28,604 nucleotides of DNA from an uncultured Kingella sp. (GTDB lineage: Bacteria > Pseudomonadota > Gammaproteobacteria > Burkholderiales > Neisseriaceae), in assembly GCA_916720425.1 (NCBI GenBank), contig CAKARD010000004.1, positions 1 through 28,604 of the forward strand, in the 5' to 3' direction. The notes beneath the pieces are model-generated. The model did no database searches and was not told the origin of the DNA. It saw nothing but the letters and a program-made list of their open reading frames with translations. The position numbers and the translations under genes are program-made. The first letter of the stretch is position 1; each line of letters begins with the position of its first letter. Positions 1 to 7,586 of the stretch are shown one piece after another.

Positions 1-2276
1 CCAAATGAATAAGCGTTTTGCGCACTGGCATTGGCTTTTGTACCAATCGCCGTTGAATTCACGCCACTGGCTATAGAATCCGTACCCGATGCAGAAGCAT
101 TTGCTTGAGACGCATTCGCATTGGTACCAATTGCGGTTGCATTAGCCGTCTTAGCAGCAGCAGCATCTAATGCTGTTTTTGCGGCATCCAATGCAGTTTT
201 CTTCGCAGCAATATCTGCTGCATTGCCTTGACCTACAGCCGCGTTGTAATCGTTTTCTGCTTGGTTATAAGCTTGTAGCAATGTTGCATTGCCAACAGTT
301 GCATTATGACCCATTGCGATGGTATCGTTTCCCGTTGCATTGGCCACCGAACCAAACGCTAAAGAGTTCTCACCACGTGCACGTGTTTTTACACCCGTAG
401 CAACGGATGCATTGCCATAAGTAATCGCATTGACACCCATGGCTACAGAACCTGCACCCAAAGATTGGGTTGTCGCACCGACTGCAATAGAGGCATCACC
501 TACTGAAGAGGTACGCATATAGCGTGCATTAACATTACCAGAAGACAAACGTTTTTTAGCGTCTTCATTGCTGCCTACTTTTTCATTAATCTTATCCGAT
601 ACGGTATCTACAGATAAAACACCATTGTTTAGTTTTAATTCAGAAATTGAACTTGCTAAAACAGAGGCAGCTTTATCAATATCATCACCACCGATTGAGA
701 TAGATGAATTACCAATGGCATTGGTGTCTGCACCCAAAGCGGTAGCTTGGTCGCCATATACATAAGCACGTGAACCTACTGCGGTAGATTGTGCAATGTC
801 AAATGCTTCATTTAAATTATTGTTTGCATAGGCGCCAATCAGCACATCACCATGCAAACCAGCTGATGTTGCGTTATAACCCAAAACCACAGAGCCTATC
901 TGCCCCGAAGCGTTGGCATAATTATCACGAGAAACAACATTTGTACTTGATGTTTGTAATTTTGGCTTAGCGCTGCTTCCGCCACCAATAGCAATGTCTT
1001 GTGACATTTCAGTATTCGCTTCTGCACCTATCGCAATCGCACTGGTCGCATTACCACCTTTACGGGTCGCATATTGAGCAGTGGTTGCATTGGTACCAAA
1101 GGCGATTGAATTGACACCTGTAGCATTGGCTGTTGTACCAAAGGCGGTTGAATTGTCCGCGCTGGCATTCGCACTGGTACCAATTGCAGTGGCGTTTTGC
1201 ACAGCAGAAGCATTCCCTGCAGACGCACCTGTACCAAAAGCAATATCATTTGTACCATTAGCACGCGAATTCAAACCAATAGAAATAGTTTGGCAGCCTG
1301 TTGCTGTAGCATTAGACATCATTGCCATTGTGTCTTGACCATTGGCGTTGGTTTGGCTATTTCTCTGATAATTTGTATTTTTTTGACCACCTAGTGTGGT
1401 TGTAGCTGCCGCATTAAAAATATCAGCAGAACCAATTGCAATAGAACGATAACCTGTCGCATTTGCAGAGTGTCCCATTGATAAAGACCCTTCTCCATCA
1501 GCTAAAGCCACATTACCAATTGCTTGCGCATAATCAGAAATTGCTGCAGATTGACGACCAATTGCCAACGCTGTATTACCACCTGCATAAGAAGCTGGAC
1601 CAATTGCAACAGAAGAAATACCTTTTCCTGTTGCTCCTGCACCCAAGGCAGCACCTAAGCCATAACTAAATGCACTATCACCTATAGCAGTACCGCCGCG
1701 TTCAGCTGCACTTCTATAACCCACCGCTGTAGAAGTAGAATGTTTAAACTTCTCAATAGTTAAACCACCATCTTTAGTTGTTAAGGCTGATGAAATAGTT
1801 AATGGATTACCAGGGTTCTCTCGCGTATCATGTGCAGTAGACGCACCTGTCGCTTGTGCATAAGCACCAATAGCTACAGCACCACTATCACGTCCCACCT
1901 TAGATGTGGCATTATAGCCAATAGCCACACCAACCAGCTCAGACCCAGCAGTATCATCATTCATGCCTACATATGCTTTACTACCAATAGCAACAGCATC
2001 CACATGAGAAGCTGGTCCTATTGGAGAATCAACAACTTTTGCAGAATCAGTTGCAGTACCATCTTTATTCAATTGTCGCTGTACAGTTGTAGTATCACTA
2101 ATTACTACAGATGCCGCTTCTGCATTCAGTGCTGTTAACTGCAATGCCGCAGCCGTCACGGCTAATGCCAGTGCTTTTTTAGATTTACTTGATTTTCCGC
2201 GTGCGGTTGCCAATTCTGACACCGCTGTGTATGTATTTGTCGTTTCGTTATATACGACACGGTAAGTATGATTCAT
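1..2276 (-). CDS. Trimeric autotransporter adhesin (YadA/Hia type), N-terminal part, runs off the left edge
   Basis: The reading frame is open from an ATG at 2276 to the window edge, about 758 codons, so stalk and membrane anchor are missing. It begins with an extended signal peptide: MNHTYRVVYNETT, then AVSELATARGK, a basic stretch and a hydrophobic run, with a likely signal peptidase I cut after NAEA (residue 54). This extension (ESPR) is typical of large type V secreted proteins. The rest is a head made of degenerate 14-16 residue repeats such as AIGxxAxAxGxxSxAFG, the Hep_Hag/YadA-head pattern that folds into a left-handed trimeric beta-roll. Two stretches break the pattern: one near 148-286 rich in Ala/Lys/Asp, likely coiled coil, and one near 520-690. 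A good ribosome site AAGGA lies 7 bases before the ATG. Expected role is surface adhesion as an outer-membrane trimer; the target is not predictable. Confidence 0.93.
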   Translation of the reverse strand, partial: MNHTYRVVYNETTNTYTAVSELATARGKSSKSKKALALAVTAAALQLTALNAEAASVVISDTTTVQRQLNKDGTATDSAKVVDSPIGPASHVDAVAIGSKAYVGMNDDTAGSELVGVAIGYNATSKVGRDSGAVAIGAYAQATGASTAHDTRENPGNPLTISSALTTKDGGLTIEKFKHSTSTAVGYRSAAERGGTAIGDSAFSYGLGAALGAGATGKGISSVAIGPASYAGGNTALAIGRQSAAISDYAQAIGNVALADGEGSLSMGHSANATGYRSIAIGSADIFNAAATTTLGGQKNTNYQRNSQTNANGQDTMAMMSNATATGCQTISIGLNSRANGTNDIAFGTGASAGNASAVQNATAIGTSANASADNSTAFGTTANATGVNSIAFGTNATTAQYATRKGGNATSAIAIGAEANTEMSQDIAIGGGSSAKPKLQTSSTNVVSRDNYANASGQIGSVVLGYNATSAGLHGDVLIGAYANNNLNEAFDIAQSTAVGSRAYVYGDQATALGADTNAIGNSSISIGGDDIDKAASVLASSISELKLNNGVLSVDTVSDKINEKVGSNEDAKKRLSSGNVNARYMRTSSVGDASIAVGATTQSLGAGSVAMGVNAITYGNASVATGVKTRARGENSLAFGSVANATGNDTIAMGHNATVGNATLLQAYNQAENDYNAAVGQGNAADIAAKKTALDAAKTALDAAAAKTANATAIGTNANASQANASASGTDSIASGVNSTAIGTKANASAQNAYSF

Positions 2277-2580
2277 TATCGTTTCCTTACTATTTGTTAA
2301 TCTCACCAACGCCGCAGCGTTCTCTCTTCTATCATCGTTGCGTATTTAGGCGCAATAAGTACCTAAAAGGACAAAATGCCCCCATAACACACTTTATCCA
2401 TATTGCCTTATTGTATTTAAAACCAATAAAAATAGCAATGTCCCCACTTTTTCTATGCTTTAGTTGTAACTTTATTTGCACTTTAAAGCAATTACAGTAC
2501 CAAACTGCACGCAATTGTGTTATATCATGTACAGAAATGTAAAACTGACGCACACTATCATTAACCTATTGTTTGGCCAA
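2277..2580. other. Non-coding gap upstream of the adhesin gene
   Basis: This 304-base AT-rich stretch separates gabD from the adhesin gene, both on the minus strand. It holds the adhesin ribosome site (AAGGA, minus strand, 2284-2288) and a small hairpin AACGC/GCGTT at 2308-2321 that would sit just upstream of it in the mRNA. I see no convincing sigma-70 promoter, no terminator with a U-run after gabD, and no simple-sequence tract that would suggest phase variation. Confidence 0.5.
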
Positions 2581-4026
2581 TCACGATGCTTTGCCTATGT
2601 CCCAACAAATATATTTGATTTCTAAATATTCCTCGATGCCGTATTGACTGCCTTCGCGTCCCAAACCGCTGGCTTTTATGCCGCCAAAGGGTGCCACTTC
2701 ATTGCTGATTAAGCCTGTGTTAATGCCCACCATGCCGTATTCTAAGGCTTCACTAATGCGCCATTGTCGTGCGCTGTTTTGGGTGAACACATAGGCCGCC
2801 AATCCAAAATCGGTATGATTGGCGGCGTGAATCACCTCATCTTCATCATCAAACACAAACACGGGGCATAATGGGGCAAAGGTTTCTTCTTGAGCCAGGC
2901 GCATTTTGGCGTGGGCGTGTTTGAGTACAGTGGGTTCAAAATAGGTGCCGCCTAGTGTGCTGCGTTTGCCGCCTGTTAGGCATTGTGCGCCTTGCTTGAG
3001 TGCGTCTGCAATGTGTGCTTCGATTTTTTGTACCGCCGCTTCATCAATTAGGCATGTTTGGTTGACACCCGCCTCCAGCCCGTTGCCTAACACCAGTTTG
3101 GTTTTGACTGCATGGGTAAGTTGCTCGCAAAAGGTGTCATAAATGCGGCGTTGCACATACACGCGATTGGTGCAAACACAGGTTTGTCCACTATTGCGAA
3201 ACTTGCTGGCGATCAGTCCCTCAATCGCTTCTGCAATGGGTGCATCATCAAAGACAATAAATGGCGCATTGCCCCCCAGCTCTAAACTCAACTTTTTAAT
3301 GTGTGTGGCACTTTGGCGCATTATGATTGCACCCACTTCGGTAGAACCTGTAAAACTGATTTTTCGTACCACTGGGTGTTCACACAAAATTTTACCCAAT
3401 GCAACGGGATCGCCGCTGATGATTTGTAACAGTGATTCAGGTACGCCCGCTTGTTGTGCCAAATGCCATAATGCATAGGCAGATAAAGGGGTTTGTTCGG
3501 CTGGTTTCACTAACATGGCGCAACCAGCAGCCAAAGCTGGGGCGGCTTTGCGTGTTATCATGGCAGAAGGAAAATTCCATGGAGTAATAGCAGCACTCAC
3601 GCCTATGGCTTGTTTGAGTACCAATAATTTTTGTGTCGGCTTAACGCTGCTTAAAATATCGCCTTCTATGCGCCGTGCTTGTTCGGCAAACCAGCGAACA
3701 AATGAGGCGGCATAAGCAATCTCACCACGCGATTCAGTCAAACATTTACCTTGCTCCAGCGTCATCAATCGCGCCAAATCTTCTTGGTGCGCCAAAATCA
3801 AATCATACCAACGCCATAAAATATCCGCACGTGATAAAGCTGTTTGCGCGGCCCATTGTTTTTGCGCCCGCTGAGCGGCATGAATTTTATCTGTCAATTG
3901 TTCTGCTGGTGTGGTGCGAACATACGCCAAAATATCGCCTGTAGCTGGATTGTGTATAGCAAAATTATCGGCTTGTTTTATAAAACTAACATCGGTATGA
4001 GAGAGTAAATAAGTTAGATTTTGCAT
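2581..4026 (-). CDS. gabD: NAD(P)-dependent succinate-semialdehyde dehydrogenase
   Basis: Aldehyde dehydrogenase superfamily, oxidising succinate semialdehyde to succinate, the last step of GABA degradation. Visible landmarks are ITPWNFPSAMITRK near the nucleotide site, FTGSTEVG, the general-base motif LELGGNAPF, the catalytic cysteine in SGQTCVCTNRVYV, and the C-terminal NEVAPFGGIKASGLGREGS block that closely resembles E. coli GabD. The frame opens at a TTG (4041), but the ATG at 4026 gives 481 residues, matching the usual 482, so I prefer it; neither start has a strong ribosome site. One oddity: where the family usually reads GPLID the protein reads QTCLID. No gabT or GABA permease is nearby, so the natural aldehyde could differ from succinate semialdehyde. 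Confidence 0.9.
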   Translation of the reverse strand: MQNLTYLLSHTDVSFIKQADNFAIHNPATGDILAYVRTTPAEQLTDKIHAAQRAQKQWAAQTALSRADILWRWYDLILAHQEDLARLMTLEQGKCLTESRGEIAYAASFVRWFAEQARRIEGDILSSVKPTQKLLVLKQAIGVSAAITPWNFPSAMITRKAAPALAAGCAMLVKPAEQTPLSAYALWHLAQQAGVPESLLQIISGDPVALGKILCEHPVVRKISFTGSTEVGAIIMRQSATHIKKLSLELGGNAPFIVFDDAPIAEAIEGLIASKFRNSGQTCVCTNRVYVQRRIYDTFCEQLTHAVKTKLVLGNGLEAGVNQTCLIDEAAVQKIEAHIADALKQGAQCLTGGKRSTLGGTYFEPTVLKHAHAKMRLAQEETFAPLCPVFVFDDEDEVIHAANHTDFGLAAYVFTQNSARQWRISEALEYGMVGINTGLISNEVAPFGGIKASGLGREGSQYGIEEYLEIKYICWDIGKAS

Positions 4027-4114
4027 GATAATGTTACCCAAAATAAAAGTGCAATTTTACGCTTGATTATGGTTTAATTGATACAATAATGTCTTTTATG
4101 TGTTGAGAGTGGCA

Positions 4115-5092
4115 ATGTTTCACCGTTTTTTTCTTAATCGGCACTGGTTAAGCTGGTCGTTTTTGGGTACGCTCGTTTTATTAGGTGCCACGTGGTACAA
4201 GGTTCAATTAGACGTGCAAATTAACGAATGGTTTGGCAAATTTTACGATCGCATTCAAGATATATTAAAAGCCCCCAATAGTATCTCATTTGATGAGTTT
4301 TTAGCCTTAACAATGAATTTCGCTCAAATTGCGGCAATTTATATTATTGTGGCCGTGCTGACTGATTTTATTGCCAAACATTATATTTTTCGTTGGCGCA
4401 CAGCCATGACGGATTACTATTGCGAACACTGGCAAAGCGTCCGTCACATAGAGGGCGCATCACAACGCATACAAGAAGACACCATGCGTTTTGCTAAAAT
4501 TATGGAATCTTTGGGGATCAGCTTTATTCGTGTCATTTTAACACTGGTGGCTTTTTTGCCTATATTACAAAAACTGAGCCATGATGTCCCTACCTTGCCT
4601 TGGATAGGTGAGGTTTCTGGCTCTATGGTTTTTGTTGCATTGGTCTTTTCGGCATTAGGCACGGTTATCTTAGCTATGGTGGGAATAAAACTGCCAGGAT
4701 TGGAATACAACAATCAGCGTGTAGAAGCAGCCTATCGCAAAGAATTGGTGCTGGGAGAAGACAGTGAACAATACGCTGCGCCACTCACTTTGAATGAATT
4801 ATTTGGTTATGTGCGCCACAACAATTATATTTTATATGCGCATTATTTATATTTTGATTTAGCACGTTGGTCATATTTGCAATTTTCGGTTATTGTTCCT
4901 TATATTGCCTTAGGGCCCAGCTTGATTGCGGGCTTACTCACACTTGGAACCATGAGCCAAACAGTTCGTGCGTTTGGTAAAGTACAAGATTCGTTTCAGT
5001 TTTTGGTGCAATCATGGCCAACCATTGTGGAACTGCTCTCCATTTACAAACGTCTGAATGCTTTTGAACAGCAAATCAAAGAGGTAACTTAA
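4115..5092 (+). CDS. SbmA/BacA-family inner-membrane peptide transporter, short form
   Basis: About 325 residues, matching the transmembrane part of E. coli SbmA: HYIFRWRTAMTDYY, RHIEGASQRIQEDTMRF, GIKLPGLEYNNQRVEAAYR, and SWPTIVELLSIYKRL near the C-terminus. SbmA/BacA proteins are proton-driven homodimeric importers of microcin-like and proline-rich peptides and other bulky substrates. There is no ATPase domain, so it is not a BclA/YddA-type fusion. E. coli SbmA has roughly 75 extra N-terminal residues, including the first membrane segments; here the protein starts at the equivalent of HRWQYWSILG. I chose the ATG at 4115, preceded by TTGAGAG, over an in-frame GTG at 4100. The gene stands alone between two minus-strand genes. 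Substrate unknown. Confidence 0.88.
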   Translation: MFHRFFLNRHWLSWSFLGTLVLLGATWYKVQLDVQINEWFGKFYDRIQDILKAPNSISFDEFLALTMNFAQIAAIYIIVAVLTDFIAKHYIFRWRTAMTDYYCEHWQSVRHIEGASQRIQEDTMRFAKIMESLGISFIRVILTLVAFLPILQKLSHDVPTLPWIGEVSGSMVFVALVFSALGTVILAMVGIKLPGLEYNNQRVEAAYRKELVLGEDSEQYAAPLTLNELFGYVRHNNYILYAHYLYFDLARWSYLQFSVIVPYIALGPSLIAGLLTLGTMSQTVRAFGKVQDSFQFLVQSWPTIVELLSIYKRLNAFEQQIKEVT

Positions 5093-5107
5093 TTTTTATC
5101 ATGAACA

Positions 5108-5129
5108 CGCGTTGCGCCGCGTACCACGC
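5108..5129. repeat. 22-base GC-rich repeat, copy 1
   Basis: The word CGCGTTGCGCCGCG followed by TACCACGC lies in the short gap between the converging sbmA-like and lipoprotein genes. A second copy, identical at 20 of 22 positions, lies at 20013-20034 in the ffh-dprA gap. It is far more GC-rich than its surroundings and can form small stems (CGCG/CGCG). Its identity is not known to me. Confidence 0.6.
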
Positions 5130-5153
5130 CGTGATAGTAACCACATTTATGGT

Positions 5154-5315
5154 TCAATCCTCGTTCAAATCAGGGCAAATGCCATACAATAAACACAATG
5201 GCGTATAAAGTATCATTTCTGCGCCACGTATCACTTTTTGAGTGGGCGTGGCATCGGGAGGCAAACCCACTGCACACGAAGACAACAAGAATACAATCAA
5301 GATAACACGCAACAT
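5154..5315 (-). CDS. Small predicted lipoprotein downstream of kpsC
   Basis: A 53-residue frame, too short for most callers. It starts MLRVILIVFLLSSCAVGLPP: a short basic/hydrophobic signal peptide ending in a lipobox (LSSC), so Cys14 would be lipidated by Lgt after export. The mature part is about 40 residues, with a Pro-rich start, then QKVIRGAEMILYTPLCLLYG and an acidic end (DLNED), plus two more cysteines. The ATG lies 2 bases after the kpsC stop, so the two genes should be co-transcribed and probably translationally coupled. That placement suggests a role linked to Kdo-lipid or polysaccharide export, but this is inference only. I do not recognise the family. Confidence 0.72.
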   Translation of the reverse strand: MLRVILIVFLLSSCAVGLPPDATPTQKVIRGAEMILYTPLCLLYGICPDLNED

Positions 5316-5317
5316 GG

Positions 5318-7369
5318 TTATTTTGCCTTTAAAATTTGATAGAGTTGACGCAACTTATTCCATTGCTTTACCCAATAATGGCATTTTATTTTGCCTTGGG
5401 CTTGGGTTTGCTTTTGTTGTTGTAGCCAATTAATGGCGGTCAAAACATCAATCACACGATGGTGTTGAGAATGAATATATTGTGGGTAATACACCAGCGC
5501 ACCACTGATTAATTCGAGTAAAGTGAGCGACCGATTGCGGCGCGACAAAGTTAAGCGATCCTGTGTTAAACCCCAGTGCGCATAAAATGGTGAACCATAA
5601 CAATAAACGATTTTACCACGCAACAAGGCTTCAAAACCTGCCAATGAGGTCATGGTGTGCAACTCGTCACACCAATCTATACACTGAATAATATCTGCAT
5701 TGTATACCACACAATCTGCCCATTGCTGAACCAGTTCATCAGCAATGCTCCCCATGCGATTACCGCTAACGACATCAGGGTGCGGTTTATATACAATAAA
5801 CGCATCAGGGTGATGCTCACGCACAGTGCGCAATAATTCTGCGTTAGTATGAATATCGGGCGAACCATATCGTATTGATGCGTCATCTTCTACTTGTCCC
5901 ACCACCAATAATACCCGTTGGTTTTGCGCCTTATCGGGCAACGAAAACTCAGCTTGCCCCACATTATATTTGCTTATTTTGCTGGCAATTAAAATTTGTT
6001 GAATTTGTTTAGCCTGCTCCAAATCTGTTTGACTAAACCATTTATTTTGCAATATCCATTCTAATCGCGAGGGCTGTTGCGCATTAAAATAAATACCCAT
6101 ATCATCTATAACCAAAGACAAAGGCGGTACTAAATTAGACCCCAAACCCACACTGCGTACAAAGCCATCTTCCATATGCACAACTGGCAATTGATGCTGC
6201 TTTGCCCACGCCAAGTATTCAGATTTCCCCATACCCCATACTAATAAACGGCTATTTTTTTGGGGAACATCAGGCAATTGAGCAACGGTTTTAACGCAAT
6301 GCAAATGGCAATGCGGCAGGGCAAAAAAAGGAGCAATCGCATGGCGTTTCCACCACGACAAACCCACAGCATAAATCTCCCCTCGTATTCGTTGCATGTA
6401 TGATTTCATTTGTGCCAGATAATGCAAAACATCGTCTAATTGACCAGTTTGTCCTGTATTGGGGTTAATATAACAAGAATAATGATAATACGCTGCAACA
6501 AATAACTGCACCAAGCTACGCGGCGCACGTCTGCCCATTTGTTGTAACACAGCCACGCCTGCATGACGATCATCAGTCAATCCCCAACCCGCATACCACG
6601 CACGCCCAAACACCACTACAGGCTTACCACACAGTAAAGCTTCAAAACCCATGTGCGAAGTGACACAATAGACTTTGTCCACATGCTTTAATAATGAAAT
6701 GGGATGAATATCATCGCCCAATACACGCACCCGTGGGTGGCTCAAATGTGCATCAAAATAACCACGCTTTTTGCCACATAATACATCTGGGTGCGTTTTA
6801 ATCCAGATTTCTGACAGAGGGTTTTCTTGATACGCTGCTTCAAAAGCAGCCATAAAACTAGATGCATCTGCCTCACCGTATTGCACCGCCATATCCCCCA
6901 CAGTTTGATCAATCAATAAAACGATGGATTGAGGTAACGGGCTTATTGATAAGTCTGATGCATGATTATATTTAGACAAACCTTGTTCCACAATATACGT
7001 CATGGCATGTTGCGCCTGTTCAATTTCATTTGTGGTAGGAATGTGTTGCAAAATCAATTGCTCCAAGCGAGAAGGGCACGAAGTATCATAATAAATCCCC
7101 ATATCGTCCCACACCAAAGCCAAAGGCGGATAGCCTTCCACCCCCAAGCCCAACGAACGTATAAAGCCATCTTCTAGCGCAATATAAGGCAATTGATGTT
7201 TTGCTGCATACTGTTGAGCCTTGCGAGAACTGGGACGCCATCCCCAACCTGCCACAGCTTCATCGCATCCACGCTGTGGTTTTCCCATATGCCATTGTGG
7301 GAAAAATGAGGATAAATGTGCAATTTTGCGAATACCACGCGAAAAAACGGCAATTTTTTGTTGCGCCAT
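5318..7369 (-). CDS. kpsC: Capsule lipid-linker beta-Kdo transferase, KpsC/LipA family
   Basis: 683 residues, the usual length for KpsC (E. coli) or LipA (meningococcus). The protein is an internal duplication: module 1 (about residues 5-330) has GWGWRPSSRKA, LEDGFIRSLGLG, WDDMGIYYD, PSRLEQLI and GFEALLCGKPVVVFG; module 2 (about 370-650) has MEDGFVRSVGLG, IDDMGIYFN, PSRLEWIL and GFEALLRGKIVYCYG. In characterised KpsC the two modules (GT99 and GT107) alternately add beta-2,4 and beta-2,7 Kdo to phosphatidylglycerol, building the anchor for group 2 capsules at the inner membrane. No kpsS, kpsMT/ctrABCD or capsule synthesis gene lies in the window, so the gene is an orphan here. It is followed immediately by a lipoprotein gene. 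Confidence 0.92.
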   Translation of the reverse strand: MAQQKIAVFSRGIRKIAHLSSFFPQWHMGKPQRGCDEAVAGWGWRPSSRKAQQYAAKHQLPYIALEDGFIRSLGLGVEGYPPLALVWDDMGIYYDTSCPSRLEQLILQHIPTTNEIEQAQHAMTYIVEQGLSKYNHASDLSISPLPQSIVLLIDQTVGDMAVQYGEADASSFMAAFEAAYQENPLSEIWIKTHPDVLCGKKRGYFDAHLSHPRVRVLGDDIHPISLLKHVDKVYCVTSHMGFEALLCGKPVVVFGRAWYAGWGLTDDRHAGVAVLQQMGRRAPRSLVQLFVAAYYHYSCYINPNTGQTGQLDDVLHYLAQMKSYMQRIRGEIYAVGLSWWKRHAIAPFFALPHCHLHCVKTVAQLPDVPQKNSRLLVWGMGKSEYLAWAKQHQLPVVHMEDGFVRSVGLGSNLVPPLSLVIDDMGIYFNAQQPSRLEWILQNKWFSQTDLEQAKQIQQILIASKISKYNVGQAEFSLPDKAQNQRVLLVVGQVEDDASIRYGSPDIHTNAELLRTVREHHPDAFIVYKPHPDVVSGNRMGSIADELVQQWADCVVYNADIIQCIDWCDELHTMTSLAGFEALLRGKIVYCYGSPFYAHWGLTQDRLTLSRRNRSLTLLELISGALVYYPQYIHSQHHRVIDVLTAINWLQQQKQTQAQGKIKCHYWVKQWNKLRQLYQILKAK

Positions 7370-7438
7370 ATTTCTATCTTAGTCTATAACATTATTAACT
7401 TAAAAACATTTGAATTTTAGCACGTTGCTATCTTAAAC

Positions 7439-7467
7439 TTGCACAAAAAGCATTTTTTCACTATAAT
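7439..7467 (+). promoter_or_regulatory. Sigma-70 promoter of rpsB-tsf
   Basis: TTGCAC (7439-7444), a 17-base spacer and a perfect TATAAT (7462-7467). Transcription would start near 7474, giving a leader of about 110 nt before rpsB. This is the strongest promoter-like match upstream of any gene here, as expected for a ribosomal protein gene. Confidence 0.85.
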
Positions 7468-7507
7468 ACACGCGCCCAATTTTGGGTATTTTTTATTAAA
7501 TATGCTC

Positions 7508-7535
7508 GCACCAAACACATAAAGGGTGCTTTTTT
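7508..7535 (+). promoter_or_regulatory. Terminator-like hairpin in the rpsB leader
   Basis: GCACC (7508-7512) pairs with GGTGC (7525-7529) and is followed at once by six T, the form of an intrinsic terminator, yet it lies between the rpsB promoter and its start codon. A second short stem, CCCAA/TTGGG with a T-rich tail (7475-7497), sits at the very 5' end of the transcript. CACCA (7509-7513) could instead pair with TGGTG at 7553-7557, a possible competing fold. This suggests attenuation or autogenous control by S2. Confidence 0.45.
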
Positions 7536-7586
7536 ATAAAAAGTTCTTGTGCTGGTGTATGCTTTTAACCCTTTTAAGGAAATATT

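Noticed and set aside
1028..1338. Overlapping frames on both strands with repetitive Val/Ala/Pro composition
   Set aside because: They are out-of-frame readings of the repetitive adhesin head, whose own frame is open throughout and matches a known family.
1..1700. Recurring words such as GGTACCAATTGC suggesting a CRISPR or tandem array
   Set aside because: Spacing and sequence are irregular and follow the codon pattern of the AIG-type protein repeats; there are no unique spacers of constant length.
2332..2553. 73-codon minus-strand frame between gabD and the adhesin
   Set aside because: Starts at GTG without a ribosome site, composition is unlike a protein family, and it fits the expected leader of the adhesin gene.
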